From Pontibacter silvestris (GTDB lineage: Bacteria > Bacteroidota > Bacteroidia > Cytophagales > Hymenobacteraceae), in contig NZ_JAJJWI010000012.1 in assembly GCF_020907275.1 (NCBI RefSeq), positions 98,914 through 162,913 of the forward strand: a DNA stretch of 64,000 nt, written 5' to 3'. A model generated the notes under the pieces. The model ran no database searches. It worked only from the letters and a program-made list of their open reading frames with translations, and was not told the origin of the DNA. Of the stretch, positions 44,600 through 54,428 are shown one piece after another (position 1 is the first letter of the stretch; every line of letters begins with the position of its first letter). The position numbers and the translations under genes were made by a program.

Positions 44600-47554
44600 A
44601 TGACGGATTATCGGAAGATAAATAATATCGTGGGTTGGGTCGTGTTCATAATTGCGACTGCAGTGTATGTGCTCACGTTGGAACCAACTGCCAGTTTTTG
44701 GGATGCAGGAGAGTTTATAGCCTGTTCATACAAGCTTTTAGTGCCGCACCCGCCCGGAGCCCCTCTTTATCTTATTATTGGGCGCATATTTTCTCTTTTT
44801 TCGGGTGATGTAACCCAGGTTGCCTGGTGGGTAAACGTATTATCTGCCCTTTGCAGCGCATTAACAGTGCTGTTCCTTTTCTGGACTATAACCATACTGG
44901 CCCGTAGGCTGCTGGTAAAGGCAGGAGAGGAGCCTACAGAAGGCAGAACCCTGTTGATTATGGGTAGCGGTGTGGTTGGAGCATTGGCTTATACTTTCTC
45001 CGATTCCGCATGGTTTTCTGCAGTAGAGGCTGAAGTATATGCTATGTCTTCTTTTTTTACGGCCATTGTTTTCTGGGCAATATTAAGATGGGAATCTAAA
45101 GTTGGGCATGCTTACTCTGATAAGTGGCTTATCCTGATTGCATATTTAATTGGTTTATCTATAGGTGTTCACTTGCTGAACCTTGTTGCTATACCTGCCA
45201 TTGCTTTTATTTATTTTTTCCGCCTGTATAAACCTACTTTCTGGGGTGGGGTGATAGCATTTATAATTAGTGCCATTATTGTAATGGCTATACTTTGGGG
45301 TGTTATACCAGGCTTGCCATCTTTGGCCGGTAATGTAGAGGTGTTTTTTGTGAACTCTCTTGGCCTGCCCTTCGGCTCAGGTATTATTGTGTTTGTTGTG
45401 CTGTTGGTAGCAGCAATAGTGGTTGGTATTCAATATTCTATCAAGCATAATAACCAGATACTGAATACAGCCTTACTTTGCTTTATATTTGTTCTGATTG
45501 GATACTCATCTTACATGATGATACCGATTCGGTCTTCCTACGACCCGACAATAGATGAGAATGACCCGGATGATATTCTAAGCTTTGTGGCGTATCTGAA
45601 GCGGGAACAGTATGGTGATCGACCTTTGCTGTACGGGCCGCAGTATAATGCGCAGCCAGTTGACCAGGAAGAAGGATCTCCCCGTTATATAAAAGGCAAG
45701 GATAAATACATTGCTACCTCTCCTAAAGTAGAGCCAATTTATGATAGCAAAGACAAAACATTGCTGCCTCGTATTTATAGCGATCAGCCACAGCACATAC
45801 AGGAATATAAGAAATGGGTAGATCTGCAGGAAGGGCAAATGCCTACCTTCGGGCAAAATCTCAGCTTCTTGTTACGTTATCAGCTAGGGCACATGTACTG
45901 GCGCTACTTTCTGTGGAATTTTGCAGGTCGTGAAAGTGACGTGCAAAATGCTGGTGTGTTGTGGTTCGGTAAAGGAGAAACAAGTCTTCCGGATCGTGTG
46001 GCGGAAAGCCAGGCCCGCAACTGTTTTTACTTATTGCCTCTTGTGATAGGTATTCTGGGTCTGATTTATCAGGTCAGGAAAAATGAGCGCGATGCTTTCG
46101 TAATCGGGCTGTTGTTCTTCTTTACAGGAATAGCCATTGCTCTATACCTGAACCAACCTCCGGTTGAGCCACGGGAACGGGACTATACCTTTGCCGGTTC
46201 ATTCTATGCCTTCAGTATCTGGATTGGTCTTGGTGTATTAGGCTTGGCAGATTTGTTAGGAAAAGCACTGAAGAATGGTACTGCCCGTGCGGCTTTGGCT
46301 ACAGTTATATGCTTAGCTGCTCCGACTATTATGGCTGCAGAAGGCTGGGACGACCATGACCGGTCTGATCGTTATCAATCTGTAGACTCAGCTAAGAACC
46401 TGCTGGACTCCTGCGCACCTAATGCTATTTTGTTTACAAACGGAGATAACGATACTTTCCCTTTATGGTATGCTCAGGAAGTGGAAGGCTACAGAACAGA
46501 TGTACGGGTGGCTGTACTCAGCTATCTGAACACCGATTGGTATATTGATCAGATGAAGCGCCAGTCCTATAAGTCTGAGCCTTGGCCATTAATATTAGAG
46601 AATGAAGATTACCGTCAAGGTAAGAATGATTACCTGCCATATGTAGAGAGAGCACAGGTAGCAGCAGGTATAGACCTGAAGCAGTTCATAAGCCTTGTAG
46701 AACAGAATCATCCTGCCCTTCAGGTGCAGTATGGCGCTGGTACAACTCTTATTACTTTCCCTACTAAAAACTTCTTCCTCAATGTCGATAAAAATAAAGT
46801 GCAGCAGTTAGGGTTTGTGCCTGCAGAAAAGCAAGGCGACATAACTAACCGCATGCAGTGGACGATAAACAAGTCTATACTGGAGAAGAAGCACCTGATT
46901 ATGCTAGACTTGTTAAGCACCAATAATTGGAACCGTCCGATATACTTCTCTTCTACCGTAAACAGTGCAGATTTTATAGGTCTTTCTAATTACTTTCAGT
47001 TAGAAGGACTGGCTTACCGAGTTGTGCCTGTTAAAACCGCTGATGAAAATGCGCAGGGTTATGTAAATAAGGAGCTGATGTATGAGAACATGATGAATAA
47101 GTTCAGCTTCCGAAACTTCGATAATCCTGATATTTTCTATGACGAGAACTATTATCGTTTCTCAGCTAATGCACGTGATAAGTTTGCTCAGCTGGCGTCA
47201 GCATATTTAAAGGAAGGAGACATTGCCAGAGCAAAAGAGATAATTGAGCGTAGCTTTAATGTTTTTCCGGCAAGTACAGTGCCTTACGATTATTACTCTC
47301 CACAGTATGTTTCACTTTTTGCTGCAGTAGGAGAACAGCAGCGTGCAAATGAATTACTGGAAGACATAGCAAAAGAATCGCAGCAAGCCTTAGACTATTA
47401 CTTTACAAAAGGCTCCTTGTTTGATATGGAGATACAGACAAACATGGTAATGCTGCAGCAGTTAATAAGTGAGGCGGAAGCAATAGGGAAGCAGGAAAGG
47501 GCAATGCAGCTGCAACAGCAGTTTATGCAGTACCTGCAACGCATGCGCCGCTAA
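44600..47554 (+). CDS. DUF2723 family membrane protein (glycosyltransferase 117-like)
   Basis: A 984-residue integral membrane protein of the DUF2723/GT117 family, conserved in Bacteroidota. About a dozen helices lie in the first 550 residues, beginning IVGWVVFIIATAVYVLTLEP. The catalytic-looking early loop TASFWDAGEFIACSYKL (Asp and Glu) fits a GT-C type transferase. The C-terminal soluble region (about 600-984) holds alpha-helical TPR-like repeats (ANARDKFAQLASAYLKEGDI). ATG 44600 is chosen; an upstream frame start lies in the preceding terminator. Probably glycosylates envelope proteins; this is inference. Confidence 0.9.
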   Translation: MTDYRKINNIVGWVVFIIATAVYVLTLEPTASFWDAGEFIACSYKLLVPHPPGAPLYLIIGRIFSLFSGDVTQVAWWVNVLSALCSALTVLFLFWTITILARRLLVKAGEEPTEGRTLLIMGSGVVGALAYTFSDSAWFSAVEAEVYAMSSFFTAIVFWAILRWESKVGHAYSDKWLILIAYLIGLSIGVHLLNLVAIPAIAFIYFFRLYKPTFWGGVIAFIISAIIVMAILWGVIPGLPSLAGNVEVFFVNSLGLPFGSGIIVFVVLLVAAIVVGIQYSIKHNNQILNTALLCFIFVLIGYSSYMMIPIRSSYDPTIDENDPDDILSFVAYLKREQYGDRPLLYGPQYNAQPVDQEEGSPRYIKGKDKYIATSPKVEPIYDSKDKTLLPRIYSDQPQHIQEYKKWVDLQEGQMPTFGQNLSFLLRYQLGHMYWRYFLWNFAGRESDVQNAGVLWFGKGETSLPDRVAESQARNCFYLLPLVIGILGLIYQVRKNERDAFVIGLLFFFTGIAIALYLNQPPVEPRERDYTFAGSFYAFSIWIGLGVLGLADLLGKALKNGTARAALATVICLAAPTIMAAEGWDDHDRSDRYQSVDSAKNLLDSCAPNAILFTNGDNDTFPLWYAQEVEGYRTDVRVAVLSYLNTDWYIDQMKRQSYKSEPWPLILENEDYRQGKNDYLPYVERAQVAAGIDLKQFISLVEQNHPALQVQYGAGTTLITFPTKNFFLNVDKNKVQQLGFVPAEKQGDITNRMQWTINKSILEKKHLIMLDLLSTNNWNRPIYFSSTVNSADFIGLSNYFQLEGLAYRVVPVKTADENAQGYVNKELMYENMMNKFSFRNFDNPDIFYDENYYRFSANARDKFAQLASAYLKEGDIARAKEIIERSFNVFPASTVPYDYYSPQYVSLFAAVGEQQRANELLEDIAKESQQALDYYFTKGSLFDMEIQTNMVMLQQLISEAEAIGKQERAMQLQQQFMQYLQRMRR

Positions 47555-47576
47555 ACCTATTCTGGAAATACTTAGT

Positions 47577-47624
47577 AAAAGAGCTGAATCGCTTTGGAAA
47601 GCAGTTCAGCTCTTTTGTTTTTCT
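47577..47624 (+). terminator. Rho-independent terminator after the DUF2723 gene
   Basis: AAAAGAGCTGAA (47577-47588) and TTCAGCTCTTTT (47605-47616) with an inner GCTTTGGAAAGC hairpin, then a T run. Confidence 0.9.
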
Positions 47625-47659
47625 ATTGCTCTTGTTAACTTGTTGTAAATGTATTCCTG

Positions 47660-48934
47660 TTGCTAATGAGTCGTTACATCATTCTGGGCTTTGCCCTGCT
47701 TTTGCTATTGACTTCCTGTGGTGGAGGCGGAAGTAATGTGCCATCATACTCAAGAAGAGCTAATCGGAGGCCGGTGGTAGTGCGGCCAGTTACTCCTGAA
47801 ATAACGATGCAGTATAGTTTCTACGCATCAGGAGATAGTCTATACCTGATTTTAAAGTTTGAAGACGTGCAAAAGGTCGTAGACGTACAGCAAACAGCCT
47901 TTGCTTTGGAATACGATGTTAAGCCTGGTAGTGCAGCCAGTGCTACACCTGTATGGAGTGATTCGTTAGGAGTAACAAATTGGGCTGCAAGAGGGGCAGA
48001 TGGCGGGTTGTTTGTGAACTTGGCTTTACCAAAACAGGTAGTTCAGGAGCCCAACATGATCTCTATGCGCATATGGCAGCGCTTTGCAGGGCAGGAGCGA
48101 ATGGGCACAAAATTTAACCTGCTGCTTACATCTGCCATGCTTGAGAAAGATTATTTAGTAGTGATGGCTGATAGCGAACAGCCTCTTATTAATAACTATG
48201 TCACAGTAAACGATAAACTGTTGGTGCGGCACTATGGTGCGCAATCAGATTCTGTACAGGAAAGCCTGACAGTTCATTTCTTTGATACTGATTTTGCTCC
48301 GGCGCTGCCTCCTATGTCTATGCGTCAGGAACCTGGACCACGAACGCTTGCTGTTTCCGACATCCTTAGCTTCCCGTCTAACGATACAATAACCTTTGAC
48401 AGAGAGGGTGTGTACCTGATTGACCCTAACGCCAGTTACTCAAAAAGCATATTAGTTAAGAAATGGTCTTACCCTTTAGTTACCATGTCGGACGAAATGC
48501 TACAACCGCTTATTTACCTGACAACTTCAGCGGAGCGTGAAGCATTATATAATGCTAAAGATACAAAGGAGGCCATAGATAATTTCTGGCTTAAAATTGC
48601 TGATAATGAGAGTATAGCAAGAGGCATTATCCGGACTTTTTACAGCCGTGTGGAAACAGCAAACAGGCAGTTTACTTCTCATAAAGCAGGCTGGGCTACC
48701 GATAAAGGTATGATCTACATCATCTATGGCAGGCCAAATGATATCAGCCGGGTAGGGCCCAATGAAGCTTGGATTTATCGTGAGTCGGAGACATCGCCGT
48801 ATGTCAAGTTCGTTTTTACAAAAAAAGAGAATAACTTTACTGAAAATCACTATGAGCTGGTCCGTCGCCGAGAATATGAGGAGAATTGGTACAGCACAGT
48901 TGCAAAATGGAGAGCAGGAATAACAGACATGTAG
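47660..48934 (+). CDS. GWxTD domain lipoprotein
   Basis: A 424-residue lipoprotein. Signal with lipobox LLTSC near residue 20, then a Gly/Arg-rich linker (GGGGSNVPSYSRRANRRPV). The GWxTD domain is C-terminal: AGWATDKGMIYIIYGRP at about residue 343-359. Its function is unknown; it is common in Bacteroidota and Acidobacteria. An in-frame ATG two codons in is possible. Its 3' end overlaps the rlmB start by 28 bases. Confidence 0.92.
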   Translation: MLMSRYIILGFALLLLLTSCGGGGSNVPSYSRRANRRPVVVRPVTPEITMQYSFYASGDSLYLILKFEDVQKVVDVQQTAFALEYDVKPGSAASATPVWSDSLGVTNWAARGADGGLFVNLALPKQVVQEPNMISMRIWQRFAGQERMGTKFNLLLTSAMLEKDYLVVMADSEQPLINNYVTVNDKLLVRHYGAQSDSVQESLTVHFFDTDFAPALPPMSMRQEPGPRTLAVSDILSFPSNDTITFDREGVYLIDPNASYSKSILVKKWSYPLVTMSDEMLQPLIYLTTSAEREALYNAKDTKEAIDNFWLKIADNESIARGIIRTFYSRVETANRQFTSHKAGWATDKGMIYIIYGRPNDISRVGPNEAWIYRESETSPYVKFVFTKKENNFTENHYELVRRREYEENWYSTVAKWRAGITDM

Positions 48935-49728
48935 GTAACCGCTATAGCGGACCAAGAAAACCCAAGGAAGATAACCTGGAAATGATTTTCGGCTTAAGGC
49001 CTATTATAGAGGCCATGTTAGCCGGAAAAGTGCTGGAGAAAGTTTTTCTGCAGAAGACGGCTCGGAACCCCACAGTAGACGAGCTGTTGGACCTAGCAAA
49101 GAAAGCTGATGTGCCTGTGGCAACCGTTCCTGTAGAAAAGCTGAATAAGCTGACACGTAAGAACCACCAGGGTGCAGTTGCTTTCATTTCTGCTATAACC
49201 TATTCTCCTTTAGAAGAAATTGTAACGTCTATTTTTGAAAAAGGTAAAAACCCGTTGTTACTTATACTAGACAGAGTAACCGATGTCCGGAACTTTGGTT
49301 CTATAGCCCGTAACGCGGAATGTTTGGGTGTTGATGCTATCGTTATACCAAGCCGTGGCGGAGCACAAATCAATGCCGATGCCATTAAAACATCGGCCGG
49401 AGCCTTACACCTGGTGCCTGTGTGTCGTGAACCTAATTTAAAGGATACTGTAGATTATCTGAAAAACTCCGGTATACAAATTGTTGCCTGTACGGAGAAA
49501 ACAGATCAGAACCTGATAGATAACAAAGTGGATATGGTAGGTCCTACGGCTATAGTTATGGGCAGTGAAGAAGATGGTATTTCACCGGAATACCTGAAGC
49601 GTGCAGATGCACGTTTACGCATTCCGCTTATGGGGCAGATCGGTTCTTTGAATGTATCTGTTGCTACAGGTATTATTCTTTATGAGGCCATGAGCCAACG
49701 TTTACGTGAAGAAAATGCTGCTAGTTAG
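48907..49728 (+). CDS. rlmB: 23S rRNA (guanosine-2'-O)-methyltransferase RlmB family
   Basis: SPOUT/TrmH methyltransferase that 2'-O-methylates G2251 of 23S rRNA. About 273 residues from ATG 48907. Substrate domain EMIFGLRPIIEAMLAGKVLE, then SpoU motifs: LDRVTDVRNFGSIARNAECL, MGSEEDGISPEYL and IPLMGQIGSLNVSVATGIIL, the trefoil-knot SAM site. It overlaps the GWxTD gene. The alternative RNA target (tRNA, TrmH) is less likely given length. Confidence 0.93.
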   Translation: MESRNNRHVGNRYSGPRKPKEDNLEMIFGLRPIIEAMLAGKVLEKVFLQKTARNPTVDELLDLAKKADVPVATVPVEKLNKLTRKNHQGAVAFISAITYSPLEEIVTSIFEKGKNPLLLILDRVTDVRNFGSIARNAECLGVDAIVIPSRGGAQINADAIKTSAGALHLVPVCREPNLKDTVDYLKNSGIQIVACTEKTDQNLIDNKVDMVGPTAIVMGSEEDGISPEYLKRADARLRIPLMGQIGSLNVSVATGIILYEAMSQRLREENAAS

Positions 49729-49784
49729 CACTCGTCTCTATATAGCTTAGTCAATAAAGCTGTTGTTACTAGGTAGAAAAAAAT

Positions 49785-49835
49785 AAAGGACAAGAGAAGA
49801 AACTTTACTTATAGAATTTTCTTCTCTTGTCCTTT
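49785..49835. terminator. Bidirectional long hairpin between rlmB and manC
   Basis: Perfect 18-base arms (49785-49802 and 49818-49835; core GGACAAGAGAAGAAA) with a 15-base loop, between converging genes, followed by TAGTAG on one side and A/T-rich sequence on the other. Confidence 0.8.
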
Positions 49836-49856
49836 TAGTAGTTATAATTTAGTCGC

Positions 49857-50933
49857 TTAAATGTAATTTGCTCCTTTTGATGCTTTAGCATCAGCCATAA
49901 ATTCCTTTACTTTCTGCTCTTCGTCTTTCTTACAGATCATCAACACATTATCATATTCAGCTATGATATAGTCTTCTAAGCCTTGGGCAACAACAAGCCT
50001 GTTTTTCGGGGTTTTAATAATACAGTCTTTAGTATCGTACAAAATGGCCTGTCCATCCACCACATTTTGGTTCTCATCTTTCTGGCTTATTGTGTAAAGA
50101 GACTTCCAGGTGCCAAGGTCAGACCATCCTATATCGCTCAGGAGTACATACACGTTATCAACTTTTTCCATAATGCCATAGTCGATGGAAATGTTACCAC
50201 AATGAGAGTAGGCATTAGAGATGAAGTCTTTTTCGGAGAGTGTGTTAAAGCTGGTACTCCCTTCTTCAAATACTTCAGATATTTCAGGTAAGTACTGTCT
50301 GAAAGCTCTGATAATACTTTGTGCGTTCCATATAAAAATACCTGAGTTCCAGACAAATTCCCCGCTATCCAGGAACATTTGTGCCAGTTCAAGGTTAGGC
50401 TTTTCTGTAAAAGTCTTAACTTTCTTTAAGTTTTGTGACGGGTCATCAATATATTGAATATATCCATAACCAGTATCAGGACGGCTAGGCGTAATACCTA
50501 ACGTAATCAGGACATCGTCTTTTGCAGCAGCTTCAACGGCTTCTGTTATAACATTAGTAAAAACATCTTCTTTCAGAACCACATGGTCAGAAGGTGTAAC
50601 CACTAAATTAGCATCCGGGTTAAGCTGTGATATTTTATAAGAGGCGTAAGCAATACAAGGAGCAGTATTACGCCCGATAGGCTCTAGTAAAATTTGATTG
50701 TCTTTAAGCTGTGGGAGCTGCTCTTTTACCAGACTTTCATAGTCCTTATTTGTAACCACAAAGATGTTTTCGGGAGGGCAAATGTTCTTAAAGCGGTTTG
50801 CCGTCATTTGCAGCATGCTTTCGCCTATTCCCAATACATCGTGGAACTGTTTAGGGTAATTTGTTCGGCTAAATGGCCAGAATCGGCTACCAATTCCACC
50901 GGCCATTATCACCACATAGGTGTTTTGATCCAT
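49857..50933 (-). CDS. manC: Mannose-1-phosphate guanylyltransferase
   Basis: Makes GDP-mannose from mannose-1-phosphate and GTP for polysaccharides and glycans. The 358-residue protein has IMAGGIGSRFWPFSRTNYPK at about residues 9-28, the FTEKPNLELAQMF segment and IDYGIMEKVDNVYV. It lacks the C-terminal isomerase domain of bifunctional ManC/AlgA. It is 64 bases after kdsD on the same strand, so they are likely one unit. Confidence 0.94.
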   Translation of the reverse strand: MDQNTYVVIMAGGIGSRFWPFSRTNYPKQFHDVLGIGESMLQMTANRFKNICPPENIFVVTNKDYESLVKEQLPQLKDNQILLEPIGRNTAPCIAYASYKISQLNPDANLVVTPSDHVVLKEDVFTNVITEAVEAAAKDDVLITLGITPSRPDTGYGYIQYIDDPSQNLKKVKTFTEKPNLELAQMFLDSGEFVWNSGIFIWNAQSIIRAFRQYLPEISEVFEEGSTSFNTLSEKDFISNAYSHCGNISIDYGIMEKVDNVYVLLSDIGWSDLGTWKSLYTISQKDENQNVVDGQAILYDTKDCIIKTPKNRLVVAQGLEDYIIAEYDNVLMICKKDEEQKVKEFMADAKASKGANYI

Positions 50934-50997
50934 AGTGCTTGTTCAAAGCTTATATAAGTAGTATTTAATCTAGAGCAATATAGCGTTAATCAAATGC

Positions 50998-51969
50998 TTA
51001 TACAAGTCCTTCTTTAAGTAAATCATGCAGGTGTACAAAACCTTTGTACCTGCCAGACTTTGTGACTATGAGCTGTGTAATGCTTCTTTCCTGCATAAGT
51101 GCCAGCGCTTCTACGGCATATTCGTCCGTTTCAATAGTCAAAGGAGAAGGAGTCATAATATTTAACGCTTGTATGCCTTCTGTTGAGTCATATTTGTTCA
51201 GCATACGGCGTAAATCACCATCAGTTATAATACCTATCAAATCCTTTGAGTCGTCACTTACTACAGCTGTGGCTCCCAGTCTTTTAGAAGAAATTTCAAT
51301 TATAATTTCTTTCAAAGTAGCGCTTTTATTGACACAAGGAGCTTCATTCTGGCCATAAATATCATCAACTTTCAGATAAAGCCGCTTGCCCAGAGAGCCC
51401 CCCGGGTGTAAAACGGCAAAGTCTGAACTGCTAAAGCCCCGGGCTTCGAGCAGGCACACAGCCAAGGCATCACCAAGAGCCAGTGCAGCAGTAGTGCTGG
51501 TAGTAGGAGCAAGATTATTGGGGCAAGCTTCGCGCTCTACAAAAGCGTTCAGAACAAAATCCGCGTGTTGGGCTAAGTAGGAATCTGTGTTGGATACAAG
51601 AGCAGCTAGCCTTGTGCCTTTGCGCTTAAGTAGTGGAACCAGCACTTTTACTTCCGGAGTATTACCACTTTTAGAAATACAAACCACAAAATCTTCAGGC
51701 TGAATCATGCCTAAGTCGCCATGAATAGCATCGGCAGCGTGCATGAACAGTGCAGGAGTACCGGTAGAGTTAAGGGTGGCCACTATTTTTGTAGCTATGT
51801 TCGCACTCTTTCCAACGCCTGTAACCACTACACGCCCCTTAATCTGCAAAATAGATTCAACGCAGCTTTTAAAACTTTCGTCGATAAAATCAGCAAGTCT
51901 GGCGATAGCATCAGCTTCATCTTTCAAGACTTTTTTTGCAGTTTGTATTATATTATTAACTAGATTCAA
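50998..51969 (-). CDS. kdsD: Arabinose-5-phosphate isomerase (KpsF/GutQ/KdsD)
   Basis: Interconverts ribulose-5-phosphate and arabinose-5-phosphate, the first step to Kdo. The 323-residue protein has an SIS domain (VVTGVGKSANIATKIVATLN near residues 47-66, HAADAIHGDLGMI near 77-89) and two CBS repeats (about 200-323). The start is a TTG at 51969; no ATG lies before conserved sequence, so either TTG or an internal start is used. Divergent from recQ with 65 bases between. Confidence 0.93.
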   Translation of the reverse strand: MNLVNNIIQTAKKVLKDEADAIARLADFIDESFKSCVESILQIKGRVVVTGVGKSANIATKIVATLNSTGTPALFMHAADAIHGDLGMIQPEDFVVCISKSGNTPEVKVLVPLLKRKGTRLAALVSNTDSYLAQHADFVLNAFVEREACPNNLAPTTSTTAALALGDALAVCLLEARGFSSSDFAVLHPGGSLGKRLYLKVDDIYGQNEAPCVNKSATLKEIIIEISSKRLGATAVVSDDSKDLIGIITDGDLRRMLNKYDSTEGIQALNIMTPSPLTIETDEYAVEALALMQERSITQLIVTKSGRYKGFVHLHDLLKEGLV

Positions 51970-52034
51970 AGTAAATTTGTATTAATGTACTGTGAAACGT
52001 ACGTTGCAACAAGACTAATTTTTGCAAGAATTAC

Positions 52035-54215
52035 ATGTCACTTAAACAAGAGGTAAATCTCAAAAACAAATTAAAGGAAGTTTTTGGGTATAATCAATTT
52101 AGAGGTAATCAGGAGTTGATAATAAACAACATTATCAATGGCAAGAATACTTTTGTGATTATGCCAACAGGTGCGGGCAAGTCTTTATGTTACCAATTAC
52201 CTGCTCTTTCGCTTCCGGGCACGGCTATTGTTATTTCGCCGCTTATTGCCCTCATGAAGAACCAGGTTGACCAGCTTAACGCTTTCGGTGTAAATGCACA
52301 CTTTCTGAACTCTACGTTGTCTAAAGCTGAAATAAATAAAGTAAAGAAAGAAACACTGGCCGGGGAAGTGAAGCTACTTTATGTGGCACCTGAGTCGCTT
52401 ACAAAAGAGGAAACAGTAGAGTTTTTGAGAAACTCAGACATTTCTTTTGTGGCGATAGATGAAGCCCACTGTATTTCAGAGTGGGGGCATGATTTCCGCC
52501 CTGAGTACCGTCGCATCCGGGGTATTATAGATCAGATCGGAAACCTCCCTATTATTGCGCTTACAGCTACAGCTACGCCTAAGGTACAACTGGATATTCA
52601 GCGTAACCTGCAGATGGATGAAGCCTCTGTGTTTAAGTCGTCTTTTAACCGTACGAATCTGTACTACGAAGTGCGCCCTAAGCACAACACCAAGAAGCAG
52701 GTAATTCAGTATGTAAAGAAAAACAAAGGTAAGAGTGGTATTATATATTGCCTGAGCCGCAAGAAGGTAGAAGAGATAGCTGAGCTGCTGAGGGTAAACG
52801 ATGTAAAAGCACTGCCTTACCATGCAGGTCTGGATGCCAGCGTACGTATGGCTAATCAGGATGCTTTCCTGAATGAAGAAGCAGATGTAATTGTGGCCAC
52901 TATTGCCTTTGGCATGGGAATCGATAAGCCAGATGTGCGCTTCGTGATTCACTACGATACACCTAAGTCTATAGAAGGTTACTATCAGGAAACCGGTCGT
53001 GCCGGTCGTGATGGTATGGAAGGCAATTGCCTTATGTTCTACAGCTACGATGATATTCTAAAGCTGGAGAAATTTAACAAAGACAAGCCTGTAACCGAAC
53101 GCGATAATTCTAAGCTGTTACTGCAGGAAATGGCTGCCTATGCCGATTCAGCTGTTTGCCGCCGTAAGCAGTTGCTGCACTATTTCGGAGAGATTTACGA
53201 GAAAGACTGTGGTTTCTGCGATAACTGCCTGCACCCTAAAGAGCGTTTTGAGGCGAAAGAAGAAGTTGTGTTAGCTCTTAAAGCCGTTCAACAGACCGAT
53301 GAGCGTTTTGGCATTGATCATATTACTGCCTTACTTACTGGTTTAAAGAACCAATATATCTCAAGTTATGATCATGATAAGCTGGATACTTTTGGAGCCG
53401 GTAAAGAGCATGATGCACAGTTCTGGAGCTCTGTAGTTCGGCAAATTATGCTTTCGGAGTTCTTAGAGAAAGATATTGAGAATATTGGCGTGGTAAGGCT
53501 AACCCAGAAAGGACGTGACTTTATAGAAAACCCTTATGACGTTCAGCTAACCAAAGATCATAACTATGAGCAGGAAGTAAAAGAGGACGAGGAAAAAGAA
53601 GAAAATCAAGCCTCAGCAGGTCATGACGAAGTATTGTTCGACTTACTGAAGAACTTGCGTAAAAAGCTGGCAAAAGAAAAAGGCCTGCCTCCATACGTGT
53701 TGTTTCAGGACCCTTCTTTAAAGGAAATGGCTACTGTTTACCCTACTACCAAAGAAGACCTCGCGCATATTGCTGGTGTAGGTATGGGTAAAGTACAGAA
53801 GTTCGGAAAGCCATTCCTGGACCTGATCACTAAATATGTAGATGAGAATGATATTGTTACGGCAGCTGATGTTGTCGTAAAAACAACTGTCAATAAATCT
53901 AAAATTAAGATATATATTATTCAGCAGATTGATAAGAAGGTCGACCTGGAGGAAATAGCCTCTTCTAAAGACCTTACAATACAGGAGTTAATTTCAGAAA
54001 TTGAGCATATCTGCTACTCAGGTACCAAGCTTAACCTGAACTATTATATTAACAGTATTCTGGATCAGGATCGTCAGGAAGAGGTGTACGATTATTTCAT
54101 GAATTCTAACACCGATAATATTAGTGTTGCCTTAAAGGAGTTGGGGACAGATGATTATACCGAGGAGGATATACGCCTAATGCGCATCAAGTTCCTGTCT
54201 GAGTACGCAAACTAG
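52035..54215 (+). CDS. recQ: ATP-dependent DNA helicase RecQ
   Basis: 3'-5' SF2 helicase in recombination and fork repair. The 726-residue protein has Walker A PTGAGKS (44-50), DEAH box AIDEAHCISEWGHDFRPEYR at about 140-160, zinc cysteines in CRRKQ and CGFCDNC, a winged-helix RQC part and an HRDC domain at about 535-610. The region after about 620 is a helical extension common in Bacteroidota RecQ. A 25-base-arm hairpin follows. Confidence 0.97.
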   Translation: MSLKQEVNLKNKLKEVFGYNQFRGNQELIINNIINGKNTFVIMPTGAGKSLCYQLPALSLPGTAIVISPLIALMKNQVDQLNAFGVNAHFLNSTLSKAEINKVKKETLAGEVKLLYVAPESLTKEETVEFLRNSDISFVAIDEAHCISEWGHDFRPEYRRIRGIIDQIGNLPIIALTATATPKVQLDIQRNLQMDEASVFKSSFNRTNLYYEVRPKHNTKKQVIQYVKKNKGKSGIIYCLSRKKVEEIAELLRVNDVKALPYHAGLDASVRMANQDAFLNEEADVIVATIAFGMGIDKPDVRFVIHYDTPKSIEGYYQETGRAGRDGMEGNCLMFYSYDDILKLEKFNKDKPVTERDNSKLLLQEMAAYADSAVCRRKQLLHYFGEIYEKDCGFCDNCLHPKERFEAKEEVVLALKAVQQTDERFGIDHITALLTGLKNQYISSYDHDKLDTFGAGKEHDAQFWSSVVRQIMLSEFLEKDIENIGVVRLTQKGRDFIENPYDVQLTKDHNYEQEVKEDEEKEENQASAGHDEVLFDLLKNLRKKLAKEKGLPPYVLFQDPSLKEMATVYPTTKEDLAHIAGVGMGKVQKFGKPFLDLITKYVDENDIVTAADVVVKTTVNKSKIKIYIIQQIDKKVDLEEIASSKDLTIQELISEIEHICYSGTKLNLNYYINSILDQDRQEEVYDYFMNSNTDNISVALKELGTDDYTEEDIRLMRIKFLSEYAN

Positions 54216-54241
54216 CAGGGGCAATGGTTAAAGTAAAGTTA

Positions 54242-54304
54242 TTTCGTAATGAACAAGAGAGGCTGGTGCTGTTAAAGTGCCAGCCTCTCTTGTTCATTAC
54301 GAAA
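54242..54304. terminator. Very long perfect hairpin between recQ and purD
   Basis: Perfect 25-base arms (54242-54266 and 54280-54304; core GAACAAGAGAGGCTGG) around a 13-base loop. Both neighbours run rightward and no T tract follows, so termination is probable but other roles remain possible. Confidence 0.65.
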
Positions 54305-54428
54305 AATCAGCAAGTATAAATAAAGCATCCGCGAAAAATAGTAAATTCGCAACATAACGAATGCTGACAAATATTAACATCTGTTATAAGTCTGGAAACC
54401 GATATTTTTTCTCTGATAACTGTAGAAT

